Shown: positions 41,502 through 50,926, numbered from the stretch's first letter. The stretch: DNA of 64,000 bases from Rothia uropygialis (GCF_004137765.1 NZ_NOIS01000003.1:1-64000); one strand, 5' to 3'. Notes: a model not told the origin generated them from the letters alone. A program made the numbers and translations.

Positions 41502-42938
41502 CTAGGCGGCGTCATCCTCCTCGACGGGACGCGCCGGGGTGTCCCCCGTGGATGGCTGGCCCACATACGCACCCTTGTATGCCGCCGCAGGGTGGTTCTC
41601 ATCGATGGAAACCCGCCCCTGGCCGAAGAGGTTCTCCCGGAAGGTTGAGCCCTCGTAGGAGGTGCGATAGCGCCCGCGCTTCTGCAGCTCGGGAACAACG
41701 AACTCCACGAAGTCTTCGAATGAACCCGGAGAGACGTGGTACGCGAGATTGATGCCGTCCAGTCCGCCTTCATCGATCCATCGTTCGAGCTCGTCTGCAA
41801 CCTTTTCCGGGCCGCCGATGATCACATCGCCCATGCCACCGATCGCACAGTGCTTCGCAATCTCCTCCCGGGTCCATTCCTTGTCCTTGGACTGCAGAGT
41901 AAATGGCGTGAGGAAGGATTGGATCGAGTCGGTCTTGATGTAGTTGAGCACCTCATCCTCGCCGAATTGGGAAAGGTCCACTCCCGACCAACCACCAATG
42001 ATCGCCTGAGAAGTCTCGGTCGAAACGTACTTCAGGTACTCCTCGTACTTCGCCTTGGCCTTCTCGTCGGTCTCGTCCACGATGACCGAGAGCATTGCGA
42101 AGATCTTGACGTCATCGCGCTGACGACCGGCCTTCTCTGCCTCGTCTCGGATCTTGTCCGTCATGAATCGGGTGAGGTCCGGTCGAAGGCCCCCGACGAA
42201 CACGGCTTCGGCGTGCTTGCCCGCAAAAGCCTGCCCACGCGAGGACGCCCCTGCCTGAAAGATCACTGGTGTGCGCTGACGGGAAGGCTCGGTCAGACCG
42301 GCGCCCGGGACGGTGAAATATTTGCCCTGGTGCCGAATCGGATGGACCTTGGTCGGGTCCGCGTAGACGCCGGACTCTCGGTCCTTGACCACGGCGTCGT
42401 CCTCCCAGGATCCTTCCCACAGTTTGTAACAGACGTCGAGGAACTCGTCGGCGATCTCGTAACGCTTGTCATGCTCGATCTGGCGCGGCAGTCCCTGGTT
42501 CTCGGCGGCGGAGGGGAGATAAGAGGTCACCACGTTGAATCCGACGCGTCCTTTGGTCAGGTGGTCGAGCGTCGCGTATTTCCGGGCAAGAGTGTAGGGC
42601 TGCTCGTAGGTCACGGCGCTGGTCACGCCGAAACCGAGGTTTTCGGTCACTGCCGCCATCGCTGAAATCTGCATGAACGGATCGTTGACCGGCACCTGCG
42701 CACCGCCGCGGATCGAAGGGGCCGCGGAGTTCTTGTAGACGTCGTAGATGCCCACGACGTCGGCCAGGAAGACCCCGTCGAACAGCCCCTTCTCTAGGGT
42801 CTTGGCGAGGTCAGTCCAGTATTCGAGGGTGTTGTACTCGGTGGCACGCGAGCGAGGGTGGCGCCACAGATCAAAGCTCTGATGACCCACGCACGTCATG
42901 TCAAAGGCGTTGATGGCGATGCGCTTCTTTTCCGACAT
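41502..42938 (-). CDS. NtaA/SnaA/DmoA-type flavin-dependent monooxygenase, SAM-riboswitch controlled
   Basis: A 478-residue LLM-class oxygenase of the NtaA/SnaA/DszA/DmoA group, longer than the common luciferase-like size. Segments: RIAINAFDMTCVGHQSFDLWRHPRS, TDLAKTLEKGLFDGVFLADVVG, LTKGRVGFNVVTSY and VIFQAGASSRGQAFAGKHAEAVFVGG. Members oxidise nitrilotriacetate, dibenzothiophene sulfone or dimethyl sulfide. ATG 42938 follows AAGGAAT. The SAM-type riboswitch in its leader argues for a sulfur-scavenging role. A flavin reductase partner is not adjacent. Confidence 0.85.
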   Translation of the reverse strand: MSEKKRIAINAFDMTCVGHQSFDLWRHPRSRATEYNTLEYWTDLAKTLEKGLFDGVFLADVVGIYDVYKNSAAPSIRGGAQVPVNDPFMQISAMAAVTENLGFGVTSAVTYEQPYTLARKYATLDHLTKGRVGFNVVTSYLPSAAENQGLPRQIEHDKRYEIADEFLDVCYKLWEGSWEDDAVVKDRESGVYADPTKVHPIRHQGKYFTVPGAGLTEPSRQRTPVIFQAGASSRGQAFAGKHAEAVFVGGLRPDLTRFMTDKIRDEAEKAGRQRDDVKIFAMLSVIVDETDEKAKAKYEEYLKYVSTETSQAIIGGWSGVDLSQFGEDEVLNYIKTDSIQSFLTPFTLQSKDKEWTREEIAKHCAIGGMGDVIIGGPEKVADELERWIDEGGLDGINLAYHVSPGSFEDFVEFVVPELQKRGRYRTSYEGSTFRENLFGQGRVSIDENHPAAAYKGAYVGQPSTGDTPARPVEEDDAA

Positions 42939-43096
42939 CGGGATTCCTTTCGGTGCATGGAGGGACTCCACAGGTCTCCGCGCGCCCGAGCCTTGCGCTT
43001 CTGTCCCGGTAACGAGAAGCGGCGCAAACATTCACGCGGTGGCGCCGATTCTCGCGCCGTACTTGCATGTCCGCCAGTCGCAATGCCGACGGTGCC

Positions 43097-43177
43097 AGAT
43101 CATCATCTGGGGCACCCCGCTACGGGAGAGGGTTGCCGCCCAACCAGCCAGAGCTTGATCGTTGGGACTCTTGATCT
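43097..43177 (-). promoter_or_regulatory. SAM riboswitch, SAM-IV type
   Basis: On the minus strand, between flanking AGATCA and TGATCT pairing segments (P1), lie ATCAAGCTCTGGCTGG, TTGGGCGGCAACCCTC and GCGGGGTGCCCCAGATGATG. These match the actinobacterial SAM-IV core (CAAGCCCCGGCT..., CCGGCAACCCTCC, GTGGGGTGCCCCGGGTGATGACC) as I remember it. It sits about 160 bases upstream of the monooxygenase ATG, so expression should rise when S-adenosylmethionine is low. Confidence 0.82.
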
Positions 43178-43294
43178 TTCTTCACCCGAGCGTATGCAAA
43201 GCCCCGGACTCACGGCCATCCTGTGAGGTTCTGTTACCCGCTTTTCGCAGTGTTACGCGCAACCGCGTCCGTACCCCAATCCATCCACATCAAA

Positions 43295-43331
43295 CATATT
43301 GCCCGCTTTCGGTAAGAAAACGGGCAATATG
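43295..43331 (-). terminator. Hairpin terminator of the paaABCDE-paaG unit
   Basis: CATATTGCCCG (43295-43305) pairs with CGGGCAATATG (43321-43331), with a 15-base loop, 31 bases after the paaG-like stop. Confidence 0.75.
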
Positions 43332-43361
43332 GGCCTGGATCAAAAGCAGGGGGTGATACGG

Positions 43362-44132
43362 CTATTGGCCTCGGAAGTTCGGTTTGCGCTTTTCCTGGAA
43401 CGCCGTGAAACCCTCCGCGTAATCATCCGTCGAGCACAGCCGTGCCTGCTCGGCGGATTCGGCCGCCATGGAATCCCAGAGGCCCGCTCGCTCGTCGCGC
43501 AACTGACCGACCAGGGCCTTCGAGACCAGGTACGCCTGGGTCGCCCCCTGGGACACCTTCCGGACCCGTTGCATCGTGAAGTCCAGCAATTCTTCCGCGG
43601 GTACAGACCGGGAAAACAGCCCTGCGGTGACCGCCTCGGCCCCGCTCATCATTTCTCCCGTGTAGATCAGGTCGAGGGTCCGGTGCGCGCCGAGCCTCTC
43701 GTAGAACAGAGCATGGCCGCCGGAGTCGAGCGTGGCCCCGAGGTTGGCGAACGGCGACCCGATTTTGGCGTCCTCCGCGACGTAGACGACGTCGCTCGCG
43801 ATCGCCAGGCCCAGTCCGACACCCAGACACGCTCCGTGGACCGCGGCGAAGGTCGGAGCCGAGAATGCAGAAATTTGCCGAAACAAGGCCGTGGCCCGAT
43901 TCCCGAGATACCCTTCGACGTCATCGTGGGCCGGATCGACTCCGGAGATGTCACGACCGGCGCAGAAACCCCGCCCTTCACCCCTCAGAACCAGCGCCCG
44001 GACTCCCGCATTCTCTGCCGCGCGGTAGGCCTCCGACAGTTCGGCAAGGTCTTCGGAATTCACTGCATTGAGCTTCTTCGGTGCGTCGAGCACTATCTCG
44101 GCGATGTCGTCGGAGATGGTCAGATCAATCAT
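43362..44132 (-). CDS. paaG: Enoyl-CoA hydratase/isomerase, probable PaaG ring isomerase
   Basis: A 256-residue crotonase-fold enzyme: oxyanion-hole GFCAGRDISG and HGACLGVGLGLAIASD, then FANLGATLDSGGHALFYERLG. The usual hydratase Glu before LG is replaced (ANLG), as in PaaG, which isomerises 1,2-epoxyphenylacetyl-CoA to oxepin-CoA. The C-terminal FQEKRKPNFRG is standard. It follows paaE by 33 bases as last gene of the operon. PaaG is preferred over PaaF on these grounds; not proven. Confidence 0.8.
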   Translation of the reverse strand: MIDLTISDDIAEIVLDAPKKLNAVNSEDLAELSEAYRAAENAGVRALVLRGEGRGFCAGRDISGVDPAHDDVEGYLGNRATALFRQISAFSAPTFAAVHGACLGVGLGLAIASDVVYVAEDAKIGSPFANLGATLDSGGHALFYERLGAHRTLDLIYTGEMMSGAEAVTAGLFSRSVPAEELLDFTMQRVRKVSQGATQAYLVSKALVGQLRDERAGLWDSMAAESAEQARLCSTDDYAEGFTAFQEKRKPNFRGQ

Positions 44133-44165
44133 GATCGGGATTCCTTTCCTCGCGCACTCCAGCGG

Positions 44166-45380
44166 TTACGCGTCGAAGTCAACTTCCAGACTGTCGGAGG
44201 TCGGCCGTGTTTGGCAGGTCAGAACGTAGCCCGATTCGACTTCGTCCTTCTCCAGCGCAAAGTTCTCTTCCATCGTGAAGTCGCCGGAAACCACCTTGGC
44301 CCGGCATGTTCCACACACGCCACCTGCACATGCGAACGGCACATCGGGCCGAACACGCAAAGCGGCGTTCAGGACAGTCTCGTTGGCCGACTTGGGCGTG
44401 TCCACCTTTCCGGAGTTGCCATCCAAAGTGAAGCTGATCTGGAAATTCTCGCCCTCGGGGTCGACGGTGACCTCCCGCCCCTGCTGTCCCGCGGGTTTCT
44501 CCGGTTTCCCCGTACTGAACAATTCGAACCGCACCTTGTCCTCCGGGACGCCTCGTTCTTTCAGCGCGTCCCTGCACAACTGCACCAGCTCGAACGGCCC
44601 GCACAAGAACCATTCGTTGACGGTCTCGACCTGCAGAACCCGATCGAGGAGTTCGTCCAGCTTCTCCGGATCAATGCGACCGGACATCAACGGTGAAATG
44701 CGCTGCTCTCGGGACAGCACGTGATGGAGAGCCAGCCGTGACGGAAACTTGTCCTTCAGGTCCCCCAGTTCCTCGGCGAACATCACGTCCATCGCGGATC
44801 TGTTGGCATAGACGACGTCGATGCTCGTGGTCGGCGAGGCCCTCATGAGCGATCGGGCGATCGCCATGATCGGCGTAATGCCCGAACCCGCGGCAATCGC
44901 CACGACGTGAGCACTCTTGTCCCGGCGCACTTCCTCACGGGCCAAGTCCTCCGGATGGTTCATCGAGGTCAACCGGGTTTTAGATGTGAAGGCCCCCTGA
45001 GGATTCATGACGTCGAGCTCATCCCCGACCGCCAATTCTTCATTGGCCCACGTCGAGAAGATCCCGCCCACGTCCTTCTTGATGGCGACGCGAATCTCTC
45101 CCGGACGAGGTTCGGCGCAGATCGAGTACGATCGACGCACTTCCTGTCCGCCGATCTGAGCACGTAGGGCTACGTATTGCCCTGGAAGATAGTCGTAATC
45201 ATCCTCGAGCTCTTCCGGAACCCCGAAGGCCACCTCGACCGACTCCGAGGTCAGCTTCCGAAGTCCTGTAACGGGAAGGCGGTTGAACGTCGCGCGACGC
45301 CGACCGTTACGTCCCGGAGACGTGTTCTCCTCCGCCGCTTCCGTGGCGACGTCCATGCGTTCGGTACTGGTTTGTGACAT
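44166..45380 (-). CDS. paaE: Phenylacetyl-CoA epoxidase reductase subunit PaaE
   Basis: A 404-residue oxidoreductase with an FAD domain (YLPGQYVALRAQI, RRSYSIC), an NAD domain (AIAAGSGITPIMAI, WFLCGPFELVQ) and a C-terminal plant-type 2Fe-2S ferredoxin domain (PFACAGGVCGTCRAKVVSG plus LTCQT). It carries electrons from NADPH to the PaaABCD oxygenase. It starts one base after the paaD stop (TGACATG). The N-terminal tail of about 30 residues is rather long. Confidence 0.93.
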   Translation of the reverse strand: MSQTSTERMDVATEAAEENTSPGRNGRRRATFNRLPVTGLRKLTSESVEVAFGVPEELEDDYDYLPGQYVALRAQIGGQEVRRSYSICAEPRPGEIRVAIKKDVGGIFSTWANEELAVGDELDVMNPQGAFTSKTRLTSMNHPEDLAREEVRRDKSAHVVAIAAGSGITPIMAIARSLMRASPTTSIDVVYANRSAMDVMFAEELGDLKDKFPSRLALHHVLSREQRISPLMSGRIDPEKLDELLDRVLQVETVNEWFLCGPFELVQLCRDALKERGVPEDKVRFELFSTGKPEKPAGQQGREVTVDPEGENFQISFTLDGNSGKVDTPKSANETVLNAALRVRPDVPFACAGGVCGTCRAKVVSGDFTMEENFALEKDEVESGYVLTCQTRPTSDSLEVDFDA

Positions 45381-45381
45381 G

Positions 45382-45972
45382 TCAGTGAACCTTGAAGTAG
45401 TCGAAAGGCTCCAAACATTCGTTGCACACCCAAAGGGCCTTGCACGAGGTGGAGCCGAAGCGTGTCATCTCTCGGGTCTTGAGCGAGCCGCAATGCGGGC
45501 ACTTGACCGAGAGGGTCAGGCGTACCGGCCCGCTGTTGTGGCCGGGAGCGCTATTTCCGGTTGGTGGAGCGATTCCGTATTCGGACAGCTTTGCTTTGCC
45601 TTCATCGCTCATCCAATCGGTCGTCCACGCCGGTCGCAGGACTTTTTCGATTCGGACCTCTGAGTATCCCGCCGCAGAAATGGTTGCCACGAGGTCATCG
45701 GCCATTGTTTCCATGGCCGGACACCCGGAATACGTAGGAGTGATAACCACGATGGCCTGCCCGTCCTCTACGTAAGCATCTCGGAGCACGCCCAGGTCGG
45801 CGAGCGTCAGAACGGGGATTTCCGGGTCACAGACGGTTGCCGCGAGGTCCCACAACGCAGCGTCCACGTCGCCAGAGGGGCGCCGCGAAGGACCTAGAGG
45901 AAGAGCCCGAGCCAACCCGGCGGATTCCTTGTCCGGCGCCGTATGAATGATCGGAGACATTGCAATCACCAT
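45382..45972 (-). CDS. paaD: Phenylacetyl-CoA epoxidase subunit PaaD
   Basis: A 196-residue protein with an N-terminal MIP18/DUF59 domain (VCDPEIPVLTLADLGVLR, ITPTYSGCPAME) and a C-terminal zinc-like motif (VKCPHCGSLKTREMTRFGSTSCKALWVCNECLEPFDYFK). PaaD is thought to help metal or Fe-S maturation of the epoxidase. Its start overlaps the paaC end by 7 bases; a second ATG lies 12 bases inside. Confidence 0.93.
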   Translation of the reverse strand: MVIAMSPIIHTAPDKESAGLARALPLGPSRRPSGDVDAALWDLAATVCDPEIPVLTLADLGVLRDAYVEDGQAIVVITPTYSGCPAMETMADDLVATISAAGYSEVRIEKVLRPAWTTDWMSDEGKAKLSEYGIAPPTGNSAPGHNSGPVRLTLSVKCPHCGSLKTREMTRFGSTSCKALWVCNECLEPFDYFKVH

Positions 45973-46802
45973 CTTGCCCCGGGGTGCTGGCGGGCCAGGG
46001 ACTGCATCTCGGCGAGGATGAACCCCCGATGTTCCGAATAGGAACCATCGCGCAACTCACGGGGCAACCGGGCCTGGGAGACTCTTGGGGCCTCCAGCTC
46101 GGCCTCGGCCAGAATCCCCTCGATGGCCTTCATGGAGGCCTGCTTGATCGAAGAGGGCCGCACGGCCACGCCTTCGAGCTGATCGATCAGGTCGTCGTCG
46201 GTGAACAACTCGTCAACGTACGGCCACAGGTATTCAAATCCGGCGGCTATACGACGTCGGGATTCTTCAGTGCCGAGCCCCAAGCGCAGAACCCACTGCG
46301 ATGCGTGATCCACGTGGTACTCGACCTCCTTGACCGCTTTGTCAGCGATAGCCGCCAAGGTCGCATCGGATGAGCCCTGAAGAGCGGAATACAATTCGTA
46401 CTGATAGATCGAGAAGATGAGTTGCCGCGCTATGGTCTGCCCGAAGTCGCCGTTCTCCTGTTCGACTAGTCGGCACGAGCGGAACTCCTCCTCAGTGCGG
46501 AAGTAGGCGAGGTCGTCCTCGGTCTTGTCCCAGGCGGTCCCTGCGTAAGTCAGCAGGAATCGCGCGTGCCCGATCAGGTCCAAGGCGATGTTGGACAGCG
46601 CGATGTCCTCCTCGAGTTCGGGAGCCCGAGCGATCCACCAGCCGAGGCGCTGGGACAGGATCAGGGCGTCGTCGCCCAACCGCAACGCATACTGTGCGAC
46701 AGGCTCGGCAGCTTGGGCCCCGGAATCGGTGATCGACTCGGTGCTGATGGACTCGCCGGCACTGATCTTGGTGGCCGATTCGTGCGATGCGAAGGTGCTC
46801 AC
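45966..46802 (-). CDS. paaC: Phenylacetyl-CoA epoxidase structural subunit PaaC
   Basis: A 278-residue ferritin-like subunit: QYALRLGDDALILSQRLGWWIARAPELEEDIALSNIALDLIGHAR, KEVEYHVDHASQWVLRLG. It is the non-catalytic partner of PaaA. The start is GTG 46802, overlapping the paaB stop as GTGA; the frame continues upstream through paaB but without a start signal. Confidence 0.93.
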   Translation of the reverse strand: MSTFASHESATKISAGESISTESITDSGAQAAEPVAQYALRLGDDALILSQRLGWWIARAPELEEDIALSNIALDLIGHARFLLTYAGTAWDKTEDDLAYFRTEEEFRSCRLVEQENGDFGQTIARQLIFSIYQYELYSALQGSSDATLAAIADKAVKEVEYHVDHASQWVLRLGLGTEESRRRIAAGFEYLWPYVDELFTDDDLIDQLEGVAVRPSSIKQASMKAIEGILAEAELEAPRVSQARLPRELRDGSYSEHRGFILAEMQSLARQHPGARW

Positions 46803-47107
46803 AGGTGTTTCACCCCTTCGGACTTGGTGTAATACGTAGCGTGTCGATATGCCTTGCCTTGGGCCGACTCGAAATAGCCTCCCTTGGAATCGGGGTCCGA
46901 AGCCGTGATTGCCTCGGCTTCGACAACCCACACGCTGGTTCCCTCATTCCGTCGCGTGTAGAGGTCACGCGCGTTACGGACCGCCATGGTTGCATCAGGG
47001 GCATGCAACGATCCCGCGTGAACGTGGGAAAGCCCTCGGGAGGACCGGACGAACACTTCCCAGAGCGGCCAGGCCGACTGCTGGTTTTCTTGGCTTTGCT
47101 CACTCAT
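46799..47107 (-). CDS. paaB: Phenylacetyl-CoA epoxidase subunit PaaB
   Basis: A 102-residue protein: WPLWEVFVRSSRGLSHVHAGSLHAPDATMAVRNARDLYTRRNEG, WVVEAEAI. It bridges PaaAC units in the epoxidase complex. It begins two bases after the paaA stop and overlaps paaC. Confidence 0.95.
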   Translation of the reverse strand: MSEQSQENQQSAWPLWEVFVRSSRGLSHVHAGSLHAPDATMAVRNARDLYTRRNEGTSVWVVEAEAITASDPDSKGGYFESAQGKAYRHATYYTKSEGVKHL

Positions 47108-47109
47108 GC

Positions 47110-48132
47110 TCAGGCTCCAATCAGCTGGGCAGCGGGACGTTGCTGTGGTGTCGAGGCGGAGTCGGCATCCTCGTGCGCGGCTTCCGCCGCACGGGCGGCC
47201 TGACGTTCGGCGTAGGCGGCAGCCGCTTCCCGTACCCAGGCACCGTTCTCATGGGCTTCCCGGCGCCGCTTCATCCGCTGGACGCTGCACGGTCCGCGCC
47301 CCTTGATCACGGACATGAACTCGTCCCAGTCCAGCTCTCCGTAGTCATAGTGACCTCGCTCTTCGTTCCACCGCAGGTCAGGATCGGGCAGCGTCAGGCC
47401 CAAAGCCTCGGCTTGAGGCACCATCATGTCGACGAAGCGCTGACGCAGCTCATCGTTGGTGAAGCGCTTGATATTCCACGCCATAGACTGCTGCGAGTTG
47501 GGAGATTCGTCATCCGGAGGTCCGAACATTTGGAGGGCCGGACCGTAGAAGCGGTTGACGGCATCCTGTGCCATCTTCTTCTGCGCTTCGGTCCCGTGCG
47601 AGAGCTCGTACAGAATTTCCCATCCCTGCCGCTGGTGAAAGGATTCCTCCTTGCAGATCCTCACCATGGCCCGGCCGTAAGGACCATAGGATGCCCGGCA
47701 CAGCGGAACCTGGTTGCAGATCGCGGCGCCGTCCACGAGCCACCCGATGGCCCCCATATCTGCCCACGTGCGAGCCGGGTAGTTGAAGATCGACGAATAC
47801 TTGGCCCGACCAGAGAGCAACTGGTCATTGAGGACCTGCCGCGGCGTCCCCAGGGTCTCGGCGGCTGAGTACAAATACAGGCCGTGGCCGGCCTCGTCTT
47901 GGACCTTGGCCATGAGAATCGACTTGCGCTTGAGGCTCGGGGCGCGCGTAATCCAATTGGCTTCCGGCTGCATGCCGATGATCTCCGAATGGGCATGCTG
48001 GGAGATCTGGCGGGTCAGCGTCTTTCGGTAGGCCTCGGGCATCCAGTCCCGGGGCTCGATGCGGGAGTCGTCCGCGATGAGCGCGTCGAAGTGTTCCTGC
48101 TCAGGGGCGACGGCGTCGTCGGTGTGGGTCAT
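47110..48132 (-). CDS. paaA: Phenylacetyl-CoA epoxidase catalytic subunit PaaA
   Basis: A 340-residue di-iron oxygenase subunit from ATG 48132 (GGAGGACGTC upstream). Iron-ligand helices include [21 protein letters not shown] and [20 protein letters not shown]. It forms the ring 1,2-epoxide on phenylacetyl-CoA. The C-terminal Ala-rich tail (about 40 residues) is longer than in E. coli PaaA. It is the first gene of the paaABCDE-G unit, preceded by a PaaR-type operator. Confidence 0.95.
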   Translation of the reverse strand: MTHTDDAVAPEQEHFDALIADDSRIEPRDWMPEAYRKTLTRQISQHAHSEIIGMQPEANWITRAPSLKRKSILMAKVQDEAGHGLYLYSAAETLGTPRQVLNDQLLSGRAKYSSIFNYPARTWADMGAIGWLVDGAAICNQVPLCRASYGPYGRAMVRICKEESFHQRQGWEILYELSHGTEAQKKMAQDAVNRFYGPALQMFGPPDDESPNSQQSMAWNIKRFTNDELRQRFVDMMVPQAEALGLTLPDPDLRWNEERGHYDYGELDWDEFMSVIKGRGPCSVQRMKRRREAHENGAWVREAAAAYAERQAARAAEAAHEDADSASTPQQRPAAQLIGA

Positions 48133-48153
48133 GACGTCCTCCAATAAATAATA

Positions 48154-48196
48154 ACCGAACGTTCGTTCAGGATATAGGCATACGGTGTGGTCGTCA
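48154..48196 (-). promoter_or_regulatory. paaA promoter and PaaR operator
   Basis: On the minus strand TTGACG (48196-48191), 17 bases, TATCCT, followed by the operator ACCGAACGTTCGTTCAG (48154-48170 as read on plus) around the expected start point. The operator core CGAACGTTCG is a perfect palindrome and recurs near 48250 and 61690. Confidence 0.7.
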
Positions 48197-48242
48197 ACAC
48201 ACAATCGCCCCGGTTGACACACCGTCATTTTAACGATTCCCT

Positions 48243-48264
48243 ACTGAACATTCGGTCATATAAT
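48243..48264 (+). promoter_or_regulatory. paaI promoter with PaaR operator
   Basis: ACTGAACATTCGGTCA (48243-48258) is directly followed by TATAAT (48259-48264), 14 bases before the thioesterase ATG. It matches the other PaaR-type sites in all but two to three positions of the palindrome. Confidence 0.65.
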
Positions 48265-48278
48265 GTGAGGAGAACAAC

Positions 48279-48686
48279 ATGCCAGATCATCCAATGCTGG
48301 CCAATGATCGGGCCTCGGAGTGGCTGGGCATCCAGGTGCACCGCTCGGAGTACGGTCACGCGGTCATCAGCATGACGCTGCGGGAGGAGATGCTCAATGG
48401 ATTTGGGATCGCCCACGGCGGCATGGTGTTTTCCCTGGCGGACACGTGTTTCGCCATGGCCTGCAATGACCCCGCCGGCGATGGCAGCACCATTACCGTT
48501 GCCCAAGGGGCCCAAATCGACTTCGTCCAGTCTGGCCGACCGGGCCAGGTCATGACTGCAGAGGCCAAAGAGATAGCCCGTACCGGTCGCAGCGGTCTCT
48601 ACGACGTCACGGTCACGGCTGACGACGAAGTCATCGCCCATTTCCGCGGACGCAGCCGGACCATCCCCCAACGTCAGAAAGCGTGA
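48279..48686 (+). CDS. paaI: Phenylacetate-pathway thioesterase PaaI
   Basis: A 135-residue hotdog thioesterase: GFGIAHGGMVFSLADTCFAMACND carries the conserved acid and is typical of PaaI, which removes dead-end acyl-CoAs during phenylacetate degradation. AGGAG lies 8 bases before the ATG. Its stop overlaps the GTG start of paaK. Confidence 0.92.
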   Translation: MPDHPMLANDRASEWLGIQVHRSEYGHAVISMTLREEMLNGFGIAHGGMVFSLADTCFAMACNDPAGDGSTITVAQGAQIDFVQSGRPGQVMTAEAKEIARTGRSGLYDVTVTADDEVIAHFRGRSRTIPQRQKA

Positions 48687-50029
48687 ACCCCATGATTACT
48701 TGTTCCATCGAGAACCCTTATTCCCCCACAGCTTCGGCGGACCCCTCACAGCCTGACCCCGAAGAGTTGATGAGCCGGGACGAGATCGAGTCCCTGCAAT
48801 TCGAGCGCCTCAGGTGGACACTGCACCATGCCTACGAGAACGTCCCGGCGTACCGGGAGCTCTATGACGAGCACGGCGTGCACCCCGGCGACTTCAGAGA
48901 ACTCGGAGATCTCAGCAAGTTTCCATACACGGACAAGGAGTTCCTGCGGAAGGCCTATCCCTTCGAGTCCTTCGCCGTACCGATGGGCGACATTCGCCGC
49001 ATCCACGCGTCGTCCGGCACCACGGGCCTGCCGACCGTCGTCGGATATACCCAAGACGACCTCGACACATGGGCCGACCTGGTCGCTCGATGCTTCCGGT
49101 TCTCGGGCGTCCGACCCGGCCAGAAGATCCACAACGCATACGGTTACGGTCTGTTCACCGGCGGCCTCGGAGCGCACTACGGCGGAGAGAAGCTCGGTTG
49201 CGCGGTCATCCCGATGTCGGGCGGTCAGACCGAGAAACAAGTCCAGCTGATCCGCGACTTCGAGCCGGACGCGATTCTCGCGACCCCCACATACCTTCTG
49301 GCGATCGCTGACGGGTTCCGCAAGGCCGGACTCGATCCCCGCGAGACCTCACTCAAGCGGGCGGTCCTCGGCGCCGAACCGTGGACGGACGAGATGCGCC
49401 GCGAGATCGAGCGCACCTTCGACATCACCGCGTGCGACATCTATGGTCTCTCCGAAGTCATGGGACCCGGAGTTGCTGGGGAATCGGCCGTGACACGGGA
49501 CGGCTCCCACATCTGGGAAGACCATTTCCGTCCCGAGATCATCGATCCCTTCGACGATCGCGTTTGCGAATTGGGAGAGCCCGGCGAGCTGGTCTTCACC
49601 GCGCTGACCAAACAGGCCCTTCCGATCATTCGCTACCGAACCCACGACCTCACCCGGTTGCTGCCCGGCACCGACCGTCCGGGGCACCGGCGCATGGGAC
49701 GAATTACGGGCCGCTCGGATGACATGATCATCCTGCGTGGCGTGAACCTCTTCCCGACGCAGATCGAGGAGCTCGCGCTCAACCTCCCCGCGCTCTCACC
49801 TCATTTCACGCTCGAAATCAGCCGTCCGAATCGCATGGATCAGATGACGATCCACATCGAACGGCGTGAGGATGTCCCCCGCGAGGAGGCCGTCGAGGAC
49901 GGCAAAACACTGTTGTCCGAGATCAAGACCAAGATCGGTTCGACCGCGCTGATCGACATCGCCGAACCGGGCACCTTGGCGCGATCGTCCGGCAAGATTC
50001 GCAGGGTCTACGACCACCGGAACAAGTAA
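48683..50029 (+). CDS. paaK: Phenylacetate-CoA ligase PaaK
   Basis: A 448-residue adenylate-forming ligase that activates phenylacetate to its CoA thioester, the first pathway step. P-loop SSGTTGLPTVVGYT, adenine-binding YGLSEVMGPGV, RTHDLTRLLPG and the C-terminal GRSDDMIILRGVNLFPTQIEE hinge are all present. Start GTG 48683 overlaps the paaI stop (GTGA). Confidence 0.95.
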   Translation: MNPMITCSIENPYSPTASADPSQPDPEELMSRDEIESLQFERLRWTLHHAYENVPAYRELYDEHGVHPGDFRELGDLSKFPYTDKEFLRKAYPFESFAVPMGDIRRIHASSGTTGLPTVVGYTQDDLDTWADLVARCFRFSGVRPGQKIHNAYGYGLFTGGLGAHYGGEKLGCAVIPMSGGQTEKQVQLIRDFEPDAILATPTYLLAIADGFRKAGLDPRETSLKRAVLGAEPWTDEMRREIERTFDITACDIYGLSEVMGPGVAGESAVTRDGSHIWEDHFRPEIIDPFDDRVCELGEPGELVFTALTKQALPIIRYRTHDLTRLLPGTDRPGHRRMGRITGRSDDMIILRGVNLFPTQIEELALNLPALSPHFTLEISRPNRMDQMTIHIERREDVPREEAVEDGKTLLSEIKTKIGSTALIDIAEPGTLARSSGKIRRVYDHRNK

Positions 50030-50284
50030 CCGGGGCGGGCGGCCGGATCTTCCGGGCTCTGTTCGCGCAGGTCCGTCCAGAGCCGGGTTGATCCGTTTTG
50101 CGCTCCCCTCGGAGAGGGCTGACCACGCTTCGGGACGGGTTGCTCCTTCAGAGACGGCCGCACTGAGACGGCACGACCCACTTATGCCGGAGGACCCTCC
50201 GCACGGGGCGGCGAGGCGGTAGCGTCGGGCCCGCCTCGTCGTCGGGTAATCTCGTGATGGACCCTGCAGAAAGCCGAGAAATTT

Positions 50285-50926
50285 ATGCCCACTGTGCCTG
50301 CCACGAAAGACCAGGAAACCGGCGCGTCTGCTGCACCGAGCAACGGCGCACGACGAGGACGGCCCGGTTACGACCGTGAGAAGCTCATCTCGGTATGTGT
50401 TCAGGTCTTCAACAAATACGGGTACGACACGACGTCCATGGGCACCCTCTCCGAAAACCTGGGGATCTCGAAGTCGGCGATCTATCATCACGTCAGCTCG
50501 AAGGAGGAGATCCTCGAAGAGGCTTTGCTGAGAGCGCTCGACTCACTCGAGAAGGCGATGGAGGACGTCCAGGCGACCGACGCTCGCGGCATCGACAAGC
50601 TCGAAGGAGTGATCCGGGGATCGATCCGCGTGCTCGTCGATCAGATGCCATATGTGACCTTGCTCTTGCGCCTTCGCGGCAACTCACCCGTGGAGACGGC
50701 CGCCCTGGAACGGCGCCGAAAGATCACCCGTACCGTGGAGAGCCTGGTCCGCCAGGCACAGGAAGAGGGCGACCTCCGCGGGGACATCTCCGGCAAGTCG
50801 ACTCCACGGCTAATGCTCGGAATGATCAATTCGATCGTGGACTGGTACCAGCCGGAAGGCGAAGGAACCGTGGACATGCTCGCCGAGACCGCAGTCAAGA
50901 TGGTTCTGGACGGTCTGCGGGCGTAG
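50285..50926 (+). CDS. paaR: TetR-family phenylacetate regulator PaaR
   Basis: A 213-residue TetR protein with HTH TTSMGTLSENLGISKSAIYHHVSSKEEIL and a C-terminal ligand domain ending in RLMLGMINSIVDWYQPEGEGTVDMLAE. Position after paaK and the shared operators indicate it is PaaR, which releases DNA on binding phenylacetyl-CoA. Its 3' part (50782-50859) has an 87%-identical partial copy near paaZ at 59421-59498. Confidence 0.88.
   Translation: MPTVPATKDQETGASAAPSNGARRGRPGYDREKLISVCVQVFNKYGYDTTSMGTLSENLGISKSAIYHHVSSKEEILEEALLRALDSLEKAMEDVQATDARGIDKLEGVIRGSIRVLVDQMPYVTLLLRLRGNSPVETAALERRRKITRTVESLVRQAQEEGDLRGDISGKSTPRLMLGMINSIVDWYQPEGEGTVDMLAETAVKMVLDGLRA

Larger units (their letters stand above)
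42939..43361. other. Leader region of the LLM gene and end of the paa unit
   Basis: This 423-base gap holds, from high to low coordinate, the terminator of the paaG-like gene, a promoter not identified with confidence, the SAM riboswitch, and the ribosome site of the monooxygenase. Confidence 0.6.

Noticed and set aside
43299-44696. 465-codon plus-strand open frame
   Set aside because: Antisense to the paaG-like gene and paaE, both of which have clear catalytic motifs.
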